Shown one piece after another: positions 1 through 5,994 of a DNA stretch of 11,564 nucleotides (position 1 is the stretch's first letter; each line of letters starts with the position of its first letter). Position numbers and translations under genes: made by a program. The notes under the pieces are model-generated. The model was not told where the DNA came from. It saw only the letters and a list, made by a program, of their open reading frames with translations, and searched no databases. Origin of the DNA: Methylomonas sp. (GTDB lineage: Bacteria > Pseudomonadota > Gammaproteobacteria > Methylococcales > Methylomonadaceae); assembly GCA_026990815.1 (NCBI GenBank), contig JALXCS010000341.1, positions 1 to 11,564 on the forward strand. The letters are read 5' to 3'.

Positions 1-198
1 TATCAGAAGGCAATCGAATATCTGGATGAAGTATCAAATATGAAGTATTCAGATACGCCCGAAATTAACAGTAAGCTTGAAAAGTTGAAAATAGATAAAT
101 CCAAACTTGTAGGCCAACATAAAAAACTGGAAGAAATTCGGCTGGGGATGAAAAAGCAAGAGCAGCAGTTAAGTCAATTGACTGAATCAGATCAATGA
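1..198 (+). CDS. C-terminal part of an unidentified coiled-coil protein
   Basis: An open frame enters from the left edge and stops at TGA 196-198, giving 65 visible residues with no start codon in the window. The visible part is strongly charged and helical, rich in Lys, Glu and Gln, and ends in a likely coiled-coil segment (residues about 22-62, heptad-like Leu/Ile spacing such as KLEKLKI and QQLSQL). I do not recognise the family; the end alone carries no catalytic motif. The next gene starts one base after this stop, so the two are probably co-transcribed and translationally coupled. Both products being coiled coils suggests they work together, perhaps in the cell envelope, but that is inference. 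Confidence 0.6.
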   Translation, partial: YQKAIEYLDEVSNMKYSDTPEINSKLEKLKIDKSKLVGQHKKLEEIRLGMKKQEQQLSQLTESDQ

Positions 199-199
199 A

Positions 200-730
200 A
201 TGACAAGCTGTAAAAGTTTGTTGGCTACAGGTAAGCTGTTAACAGCCTTGATTTTTATTTTATTGAGTGCATGTTCATCAGCTCCCAAAAGTCCCGATTC
301 CGCAAATATGTTTGAGATTTTGTTTGGCAATAATGTTGAGCTGTATCTTGCCAATAAAAAAACTGAACTTCAGCAACTTGAGAACCGGACATTGGAACTG
401 GGTAATAATGTATTATTCCAGTTAATGCAGTTACAAAGGCAGGAAATGCTGCTAGAAGTAGCAAATCTTAAAACTGAGCATTCCAAACAGAAGTTATCCA
501 GATTACAACAGGAGATCAGAAAAAAAAGATTAAAAACCGAGCAAACCTATCGTAAAGTGATAAACCTGAAAAGAAAAATAAAAGAATTTGAATCGTATTG
601 GGTAGAGGATATTAAATCTTTAAATAATGCGATGGTAACTTTGAAGGCAGAAATTGTCAGGCTTGAAAATGAACAACTTGCTCTTGGTTGGAGTATTGAA
701 AACAGTCTGAAATTGCAAACTGGTGAATAA
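200..730 (+). CDS. Small coiled-coil lipoprotein, function unknown
   Basis: The 176-residue product begins with a signal peptide (hydrophobic stretch about residues 12-24) ending in a lipobox LLSAC, so Cys25 is the predicted lipidated N-terminus. A Ser/Pro-rich linker (about 26-35) follows. From about residue 45 to 165 the protein is almost all charged helix with Leu/Glu/Lys heptads, a long coiled coil. No enzyme motif is visible. After export it should be anchored in the inner or outer membrane with the coiled coil in the periplasm; residue +2 is Ser, which usually favours the outer membrane. The ATG lies one base after the upstream stop and has no clear Shine-Dalgarno sequence, consistent with coupled translation. 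Small coiled-coil lipoproteins such as QseG have a similar layout, but I see no specific match. Confidence 0.75.
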   Translation: MTSCKSLLATGKLLTALIFILLSACSSAPKSPDSANMFEILFGNNVELYLANKKTELQQLENRTLELGNNVLFQLMQLQRQEMLLEVANLKTEHSKQKLSRLQQEIRKKRLKTEQTYRKVINLKRKIKEFESYWVEDIKSLNNAMVTLKAEIVRLENEQLALGWSIENSLKLQTGE

Positions 731-760
731 AAGATGTTTGTTAATCTTGTTTGCTTTTGA

Positions 761-1219
761 TTAAGGTTCTTTATTTGCTCCAGAATCAGTTGGTTCAATA
801 TCTACTTTATCTTCAGGGCAGCCAAATAGCCTGGCCGTATAGGATAAAACCCAGATTGCACCGCTCAGAATAAAGATGGCAAAAGCATTACTGAGCAATA
901 AATACAAATGAAACTCGTCAGAAACCTTGCGTACGTCTATGACAAGGTGACGGGAAAGGGCGGTAATGGCAATGTAGATCAAAAACTGCACAGGTAATCG
1001 GTGGGTTCTGAAATAGATACCAACCATAGCGCCCAGCTCAAGATAAATAAATAGCAACAGAATGTCTTCCAACGTTGCGTGGCCAATCTTGACCATTTCC
1101 AGAAAATCATAAAAGGCAGACCAGACAATGGTACTGCCAATACCAAATAAAGCCAGATAGTGAAAGGTTTCGACCAGAGAGTTACCAATTTTATGGATTG
1201 CCTTATTGACCTGTTTCAT
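761..1219 (-). CDS. psiE: PsiE-family (phosphate-starvation-inducible) membrane protein
   Basis: The 152-residue integral membrane protein has four predicted transmembrane helices (about residues 20-40, 51-70, 77-94 and 103-128). It carries the family's central block: acidic residues before helix 2, then YLELGAMVGIYF, the basic loop RTHRLPVQF, and IYIAITALSRHLVIDV, which parallels E. coli PsiE (FEFIALIVKYF ... YIGITAIVRLIIVDH). The E. coli gene is induced by phosphate starvation; its biochemical role is not known. The cytoplasmic tail (about 130-152) is acidic and polar. It starts at ATG, 119 bp after dapE on the same strand, so it may have its own promoter. Only one Pho-box-like half site is visible upstream, so phosphate control here is unproven. 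Confidence 0.85.
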   Translation of the reverse strand: MKQVNKAIHKIGNSLVETFHYLALFGIGSTIVWSAFYDFLEMVKIGHATLEDILLLFIYLELGAMVGIYFRTHRLPVQFLIYIAITALSRHLVIDVRKVSDEFHLYLLLSNAFAIFILSGAIWVLSYTARLFGCPEDKVDIEPTDSGANKEP

Positions 1220-1278
1220 TAAAAGACCAGCTTGGGTTACATTGATATTTCAAAAATTATTAGGTTTTGTACATGACA

Positions 1279-1308
1279 ATAACTTACCTGTTTTTCGATG
1301 GAAGTTAT
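1279..1308. repeat. Inverted repeat in the dapE-psiE intergenic gap
   Basis: ATAACTT at 1279-1285 pairs exactly with AAGTTAT at 1302-1308. Two further C-G pairs (1287-1288 with 1300-1301) are possible if A1286 is bulged, leaving an 11-nt loop. On the + strand it is followed by AG and six T, but the genes on both sides read on the - strand, so a + strand terminator has no obvious client. It may be an operator or a 5'-UTR hairpin for psiE, or chance in an AT-rich spacer. Confidence 0.4.
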
Positions 1309-1338
1309 AGTTTTTTGTCGTGTAAAGAGGTTTTGAGG

Positions 1339-2469
1339 TTATTTTACTAGTAAATTAATTAAAATTTTCTCATAAATTTTGCTTAATACTTCCAGATCAT
1401 CAATGGCAACATTTTCATTTACTTTATGAATGCTTTCGTTGATTGGCCCGAGTTCAATCACTTGTGCGCCGGTTGGTGCAATAAACCGGCCATCGGAAGT
1501 GCCGCCGCCAGTATCATCAATCGTCTCCTGGCCGGTAATGGTTTTGATGGCATGATGGGTGGCATCAATTAATTCGCCTTTTTCGGTTAAAAACGGGTTT
1601 CCGGACAGTCGCCATTGTAAATCATATTTGAATGAATATTTATCCAGAATCGTATGAGTGCGTTGTTTGATGATGGCTTCATCCAGCTCAGTACAAAAAC
1701 GCAGGTTGAATTGTACTTCAACGATTCCTGGGATAATATTTTCTGCGCCAGTACCAGAATTGATATTAGAAACCTGCAAAGTCGTTGGCGGAAAAAAACC
1801 ATTACCATGATCCCAAATTTCCTCGGTTAGCTCTTTCAAAGCGGGCGCGAAAGTATGAATCGGATTTTCGGCAATTTCAGGATAGGCGACATGACCTTGA
1901 ATACCATAAACCGTCAGTTTTGCACACAATGAACCTCGACGGCCCACACGGATGACATCTGCAATCTGTTTGTCGCTGGAAGGTTCGCCAACCAGGCACC
2001 AGTCAATTTTGTCACCACGTTTTTCGAGGACGTCAATGACTTTTACTACGCCATTGGTTGCGATGCCTTCTTCGTCGCTGGTGATCATTAATGCAATCGA
2101 ACCTTGATGATCTGGATGTTTGGCAATAAATCGTTCAACAGCCGTGACAAAACAGGCGATACCGCCTTTCATATCCGCAGCGCCACGGCCATAAAGCCTG
2201 CCATCACGAATGGTGGGTTCAAAAGGTGGCGAATCCCATGCATCTAGTGGACCTGGAGGAACAACGTCAGTGTGGCCAAGAAATACAAATAAAGGTTTTG
2301 AATTACCTTTCCGTAGCCAGATGTTTTGGGTGTCTTCAAAATTCAGCCGTTCATCTTCAAAACCGATTTTGGTTAAACGCTGTGCCAATAAATCCTGACA
2401 GCCGGCATCTTCAGGGGTGACAGAAGGTTTTTTGATGAGTTGTTCAAGCAGGGTCAGGATTTCGCTCAT
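1339..2469 (-). CDS. dapE: Succinyl-diaminopimelate desuccinylase
   Basis: The 376-residue protein is a full-length M20-family di-zinc amidohydrolase that removes succinate from N-succinyl-LL-DAP, giving LL-DAP for lysine and peptidoglycan synthesis in the cytoplasm. The metal and catalytic residues are all visible: His66 and Asp68 in GHTDVVPPG, Asp99 in GAADMKGG, catalytic Glu133 and Glu134 in SDEEG, Glu162 in VGEPSS, and His348 in ESIHKVNE. These sit one residue before the numbering I recall for the Haemophilus enzyme. The lid/dimerisation domain lies about residues 178-290, and GGGTSDGRF (321-329) is the family signature. Its ATG overlaps the yffB stop as ATGA (2466-2469), so it is translationally coupled to yffB. 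The yffB-dapE pairing is also known from E. coli. Confidence 0.97.
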   Translation of the reverse strand: MSEILTLLEQLIKKPSVTPEDAGCQDLLAQRLTKIGFEDERLNFEDTQNIWLRKGNSKPLFVFLGHTDVVPPGPLDAWDSPPFEPTIRDGRLYGRGAADMKGGIACFVTAVERFIAKHPDHQGSIALMITSDEEGIATNGVVKVIDVLEKRGDKIDWCLVGEPSSDKQIADVIRVGRRGSLCAKLTVYGIQGHVAYPEIAENPIHTFAPALKELTEEIWDHGNGFFPPTTLQVSNINSGTGAENIIPGIVEVQFNLRFCTELDEAIIKQRTHTILDKYSFKYDLQWRLSGNPFLTEKGELIDATHHAIKTITGQETIDDTGGGTSDGRFIAPTGAQVIELGPINESIHKVNENVAIDDLEVLSKIYEKILINLLVK

Positions 2470-2807
2470 TTCAAGTCTTGGTAAATTTCGGGCTTAAAGC
2501 CAATCAGAATTTGTTTGCCGGTATCCAGTACAGGTCGTTTGATAAGTGTTGGTGTTTCCAGCATCAATGTCATTGCTTTTTCAGCAGATAGATTTGCCTT
2601 TTTATCATCATCTAATTGTTTCCAGCTGGTGCTGCGTTTGTTCAACAGTTTATCCCAGCCAACACTGGCTTCAAATTTCTGTAATAATTCAAGGTCAAGT
2701 CCGTCAGTTCTAAAATCATGAAATTGATAGGGGATACCATTTTCATCCAGCCATTTTCTGGCCTTTCTGACAGTATCGCAGTTTTTTATGCCGTAAAGCG
2801 TGATCAT
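2466..2807 (-). CDS. yffB: ArsC/Spx-family protein YffB
   Basis: The 113-residue protein has the thioredoxin-like ArsC fold of the YffB/Spx group: YGIKNCDTV near the start with its single cysteine at Cys10, the family block NKRSTSWKQL (56-65), and PTLIKRPVL (86-94) with the conserved Arg91. Members resemble arsenate reductases, but most YffB proteins are not proven to reduce arsenate and may instead be glutathione-dependent thiol proteins. Finding it inside a dap operon speaks against a dedicated arsenic role, since no arsenic transporter or ArsR regulator is nearby. It starts two bases after the stop of the small acidic gene and overlaps dapE by 4 bp, so it is embedded in the operon. Confidence 0.92.
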   Translation of the reverse strand: MITLYGIKNCDTVRKARKWLDENGIPYQFHDFRTDGLDLELLQKFEASVGWDKLLNKRSTSWKQLDDDKKANLSAEKAMTLMLETPTLIKRPVLDTGKQILIGFKPEIYQDLK

Positions 2808-2809
2808 GG

Positions 2810-3052
2810 TTACAGTGGGTTGGTTAATAATTCGTCAAGGCCGGGCAGTTTTTTGTCCTGCTTGCAGCGGGATTTGTAGACATCGATAAATTCCGCAAAA
2901 GCCTGTTCCAGGTCGGTGAGAATGTCTTCTTCGTTATCAATCTCGTCGTCTTGAATATCTGAAGAATCAAGATATTCTTTTTGCAAGGCAATTTCGCTGT
3001 TTAGAGCAAGAATGGCATAGATAATAGCCTGGCTGGAAAGGTTTTCAGTCAT
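2810..3052 (-). CDS. Small acidic conserved-type protein in the dap operon
   Basis: The 80-residue soluble protein is acidic, with a cluster of Asp/Glu at about residues 29-47 (SSDIQDDEIDNEEDILTDLE), and is predicted mostly helical. It has no signal peptide or membrane segment and one cysteine (about residue 63). I do not recognise a domain. Its start is ATG at 3052 with no strong ribosome-binding site. It ends two bases before the yffB start, and 73 bp containing a GC-rich hairpin separate it from dapD. Tight packing with yffB and dapE supports a real, co-translated gene. Its role, possibly a small partner of one of the DAP enzymes or simply a hitch-hiker, cannot be read from the sequence. 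Confidence 0.75.
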   Translation of the reverse strand: MTENLSSQAIIYAILALNSEIALQKEYLDSSDIQDDEIDNEEDILTDLEQAFAEFIDVYKSRCKQDKKLPGLDELLTNPL

Positions 3053-3078
3053 GGTGTGTCAAGGCTTTGTAAGTTAAG

Positions 3079-3098
3079 CCCTCTCCTGATGGAGAGGG
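3079..3098. repeat. GC-rich hairpin, REP-like intergenic repeat
   Basis: CCCTCTCC (3079-3086) and GGAGAGGG (3091-3098) form a perfect 8-bp stem with a TGAT loop, followed on the + strand by TTTGGGTGAGGA. This wording recalls a dispersed palindromic repeat seen between genes in many proteobacterial genomes. It lies between dapD and the downstream small gene. Without a T-run after the stem on the - strand it is a poor intrinsic terminator, but a hairpin at this spot could stabilise the dapC-dapD part of the message or dampen read-through. Confidence 0.6.
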
Positions 3099-3125
3099 TT
3101 TGGGTGAGGAGATTAAAATACTATA

Positions 3126-3944
3126 TTAATCACGCAACAATTCATTGATACCTGTTTTGCTACGAGTTTTTTCATCCACCTGTTTGATGATCACCGCACA
3201 ATACAGGCTATGAGTGCCATCTTTTGCTGGAAGATTACCGGAAACCACGACTGAACCGGCAGGAATGCGGCCATAAGTAATTTCTCCAGTCATGCGATTG
3301 AAGATTTTGGTGCTTTGACCAATATAAACCCCCATGGAAATTACAGAACCTTCTTCCACAACCACGCCTTCAACAATTTCCGAACGGGCGCCGATGAAGC
3401 AATTGTCTTCAATAATGGTTGGGCCAGCCTGTAAGGGTTCCAGAACACCGCCAATGCCAACGCCACCGGATAAATGTACGTTTTTACCAATTTGTGCGCA
3501 GGAACCCACGGTTACCCAGGTATCAACCATGGTGCCGCTATCGACATAGGCGCCAATATTAACATAGCTAGGCATTAATACAGCGCCAGGGGCAATGTAG
3601 GAACCGTGTCTGGCATTGGCATTGGGAACGACTCTAACGCCTGCTTTGGCAAAATCATCAGGCGTGTAAGTAGCAAATTTGGTTTCTACTTTGTCGTAAT
3701 AGCGGTTTACGCCGCCATCCATAACACGGTTTTCATTGATTCTGAACGACAAAAGCACCGCCTTTTTCAGCCATTGATTGACAATCCAGTCGCCGCTGGT
3801 TTTTTCGGCGACTCTGGCCTGGCCGCTGTCCAGCATGTTAATGGCTTCTTCTACCGCTTCTTTAATTTCGGCAGAAACATTGACGGGCGTGATGTCGGCA
3901 CGCTGTTCAAAAGCGTCATTAATAATGGTTTCAAGTTGTGTCAT
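3126..3944 (-). CDS. dapD: Tetrahydrodipicolinate N-succinyltransferase
   Basis: The 272-residue protein matches the usual DapD length (E. coli 274). It transfers succinyl from succinyl-CoA to tetrahydrodipicolinate, the committed step of the succinylase DAP branch. An N-terminal helical domain (about 1-100) is followed by a left-handed beta-helix of hexapeptide repeats (about 105-235; for example GSYIAPGAVLMPSYVNIGAY and AGPTIIEDNCFIGARSEI) and a short C-terminal extension. Asp141 (MVDTWV) and Glu189 (ARSEIVEG), the residues proposed for catalysis in the family, are present at the expected numbers. The ATG is 8 nt after the dapC stop, so the two are co-transcribed. The enzyme acts as a trimer in the cytoplasm (family knowledge). 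Confidence 0.97.
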   Translation of the reverse strand: MTQLETIINDAFEQRADITPVNVSAEIKEAVEEAINMLDSGQARVAEKTSGDWIVNQWLKKAVLLSFRINENRVMDGGVNRYYDKVETKFATYTPDDFAKAGVRVVPNANARHGSYIAPGAVLMPSYVNIGAYVDSGTMVDTWVTVGSCAQIGKNVHLSGGVGIGGVLEPLQAGPTIIEDNCFIGARSEIVEGVVVEEGSVISMGVYIGQSTKIFNRMTGEITYGRIPAGSVVVSGNLPAKDGTHSLYCAVIIKQVDEKTRSKTGINELLRD

Positions 3945-3952
3945 CGTTTTAA

Positions 3953-5149
3953 TTATAAAAAGTTAAAGAAATTTTTTATTCGGTTTGCAGCTTCTATACA
4001 TTCATCAAGCGGAGCAACTAGAGCCATGCGTACATGATTTACCCCAGGGTTGATACCCTGAAAATCTCTGGAAAGATAACTACCTGGTAATACCGTGATA
4101 TTTTCCCGGGCGAAAAGCTGCTGTGCAAAATCCAGCTCGTTAATAGGCGTGTTTAACCAAATGTAAAAGCTTGCCGGTGGTTGCGTGATTGTACAAACTT
4201 TTTTCAAAATGTCTATGACAGCAGCATATTTTTCTCGATAGGCTTGCCGGTTTTCGATGCAATGATGTTCATCTTGCCAGGCTTTGATGCTGGCATGTTG
4301 CGTGGGTAATGGCATCGCGCAACCTTGATAGGTGCGATATTGAAAATAGGCTTGTAAAATTTCAGCGTTTCCCGCGACAAAGCCGGACCTTAAACCCGGA
4401 GCATTGGATCGTTTTGACAGGCTGTGAAAGACTACGCAATTTTTAAAATCCATGTTTCTCAATTCATAAGCTGCTTGCAATAATCCAGGGGGTGGGTTTT
4501 GTTCATCGGCGTAGATTTCACTGTAACATTCATCGGAAGCAATAATGAAATTGAATTGCTCTGCCAGCTGCAGCAATTTCCCAAAGTCTTGTTGCGTCAT
4601 GACTGCGCCAGTCGGGTTGCCGGGTGAACAGATATAAACAAGTTGGCAACGTCGCCAGATGTCAGCAGGTACGGAGTTAAAATCAGGCAGGTAATTGTTT
4701 TCGGCTGTTGTGTTCAAATAATAAGGTTCAGCGCCTGCCAGAATAGCAGCCCCTTCATAAATTTGATAAAAAGGGTTTGGCATCATGACAACCGGTTGTT
4801 GACGACTGTCGATAACGCTTTGGGCAAACGAAAATAATGCTTCTCTGGTGCCGTTAACAGGTAAAACCTGGGTTTCAGGATTTAGTTGCCCCGCTGGAAT
4901 TTTAAAACGTTTGCTTATCCAGTTGGCAATTACTTGCCTTAATTCAGGAATGCCTTTGGTTGTTGGATAATTTCCTATTCCATGCAAATGTGCTAACAAC
5001 GATTCCTGAATAAAATGAGGTGTCGGGTGTTTGGGCTCGCCAATCGATAACGCAATATGTGTTTTATCTTCCGTCGGTGTAATACCATGCTTTAAACGGG
5101 TAAGTTTTTCAAAAGGATACTCGTGTAATTGTTGTAAATTGGGATTCAT
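3953..5149 (-). CDS. dapC: Succinyldiaminopimelate aminotransferase (DapC type)
   Basis: This fold-type I PLP aminotransferase is expected to convert N-succinyl-2-amino-6-ketopimelate to N-succinyl-LL-DAP, between DapD and DapE. Numbered from the ATG at 5149 (398 residues), visible motifs are NGTREALF near 100, SPGNPTG (Asn178), SDECYSE (Asp206, pyridine nitrogen contact), HSLSKRSN with the PLP lysine Lys246, and HVRMAL (Arg374, carboxylate binding). I chose ATG 5149 because it overlaps the protease stop as ATGA (5146-5149), typical of coupling; an in-frame TTG at 5161 would add four residues (MPKA) and overlap more. Sequence alone cannot separate DapC from related aminotransferases, but direct adjacency to dapD strongly supports the call. 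Confidence 0.93.
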   Translation of the reverse strand: MNPNLQQLHEYPFEKLTRLKHGITPTEDKTHIALSIGEPKHPTPHFIQESLLAHLHGIGNYPTTKGIPELRQVIANWISKRFKIPAGQLNPETQVLPVNGTREALFSFAQSVIDSRQQPVVMMPNPFYQIYEGAAILAGAEPYYLNTTAENNYLPDFNSVPADIWRRCQLVYICSPGNPTGAVMTQQDFGKLLQLAEQFNFIIASDECYSEIYADEQNPPPGLLQAAYELRNMDFKNCVVFHSLSKRSNAPGLRSGFVAGNAEILQAYFQYRTYQGCAMPLPTQHASIKAWQDEHHCIENRQAYREKYAAVIDILKKVCTITQPPASFYIWLNTPINELDFAQQLFARENITVLPGSYLSRDFQGINPGVNHVRMALVAPLDECIEAANRIKNFFNFL

Positions 5150-5931
5150 TGCTTTTGGCAATGTGGGGCTCGACCTTGGGCAATTGCCTGGCGTTGTAAT
5201 TGAAGGGCGGTAGGCATTTTTTCCTGTAAGTCTTCGATTCGGGTTGAGTGGGATGGATGGGTTGAGAGGAATTCAGGGACTTTACCGCCTGCAGCCTGCG
5301 ACATTTTTTGCCATAACTTGATACTTTCCCGAGGATCAAAACCTGCTTTTGCCATGATTTCCAGACCATACAAATCCGCTTCACTTTCGTGGGAACGGCT
5401 AAATGGCATAATAATCCCGTATTCGGCGCCAACCCCAAGTAATCCCAAGGCTTTTTGGCCAAGCAGGGTTTCCGGTCTTGCCGCTGCCTGAATCAAGGCA
5501 ACCGTACCCAGTACCGCTGCTTTTTGTGACATGCGTTCATTGCCGTGCCGCAACAGCACATGACTGATTTCATGGGCAACCACAGCGGCCAATTGATGTT
5601 GGTTATCAACCAGATCAATCAAGCCAGTATAAATACCGATTTTTCGCCCCGGCAAGGCAAAGGCATTGAGTTGTTTGTCCTCGAAAACTACTACCTCCCA
5701 ATTACCACCAACAACCCCAATCAGGGCATCAGTTATACATTTAACAAATTGATTATATTTTTGATTAGTACTGATGCGCTTCTTTTGTTTCATTTCCTCA
5801 AAAGCAGTCAGTCCCATTTGGCTGACTTGACTTTCCGGCATGAATGCCAATTGTGAACGGCCTGCCATGTTGGTTTGGCATGCAGAAATTACCAGGGAAC
5901 TTAGTAAAAGAAGAAGCGCTTTTTTCATCAT
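5146..5931 (-). CDS. M48-family zinc metalloprotease lipoprotein (LoiP/YggG-like)
   Basis: The 261-residue protein has a signal peptide (basic start MMKK, hydrophobic 5-16) ending in ISAC, so Cys18 is the predicted lipidated residue and the protease acts in the periplasm, probably at a membrane. The zinc site is complete: HEISH (His120, Glu121, His124) plus an acidic motif SHESEADLYG (179-188) supplying the third ligand, probably Glu184. FALPGRKIGIYTGLI (91-105) upstream and STHPSHSTRIEDL (223-235) near the end are typical of the LoiP/BepA-like M48 lipoproteases involved in envelope quality control. Unlike BepA it has no TPR tail. Two adjacent ATGs (5931 and 5928) could start it. It is the first gene of the run into dapC, overlapping it by 4 bp. 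Confidence 0.9.
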   Translation of the reverse strand: MMKKALLLLLSSLVISACQTNMAGRSQLAFMPESQVSQMGLTAFEEMKQKKRISTNQKYNQFVKCITDALIGVVGGNWEVVVFEDKQLNAFALPGRKIGIYTGLIDLVDNQHQLAAVVAHEISHVLLRHGNERMSQKAAVLGTVALIQAAARPETLLGQKALGLLGVGAEYGIIMPFSRSHESEADLYGLEIMAKAGFDPRESIKLWQKMSQAAGGKVPEFLSTHPSHSTRIEDLQEKMPTALQLQRQAIAQGRAPHCQKQ

Positions 5932-5965
5932 TGTCTGTTTACCAAAGGTGTCGATGTATAATCGA
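5931..5965 (+). promoter_or_regulatory. Candidate promoter with palindrome over the -10 box
   Basis: TATAAT at 5957-5962 matches the sigma-70 -10 consensus exactly and would start a transcript around 5969, about 25 bases before the ATG at 5995. No good -35 at standard spacing is seen (TTGTCT at 5931 is 20 nt away; CTGTTT at 5935 is 16 nt away). The box overlaps a perfect inverted repeat, TCGAT-gtata-ATCGA (5951-5965). The 63-bp spacer separates divergent genes, so a protein bound here could affect both the + strand nuclease-alkyltransferase gene and the - strand protease-dap run. Confidence 0.4.
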
Positions 5966-5994
5966 AGGACATTTTACCTTAATTCAAGAACCTG

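Noticed and set aside
731..760. Possible terminator between the convergent lipoprotein and psiE genes (AAGAT...ATCTT then T-rich)
   Set aside because: The stem is only five mostly A-T pairs with an 8-nt loop, too weak to support.
2466..2807. Arsenate resistance role for the ArsC-like gene
   Set aside because: It has the YffB form with dap neighbours, and no arsR, arsB or acr3 gene is in the window.
3606..4037. 143-codon + strand open frame across dapD and the end of dapC
   Set aside because: It is antisense to two enzymes whose full motifs are intact, and it has no recognisable domain.
5109..5462. 117-codon - strand frame overlapping the protease and dapC
   Set aside because: It is an out-of-frame reading inside the M48 protease gene, whose catalytic motifs lie in the other frame.
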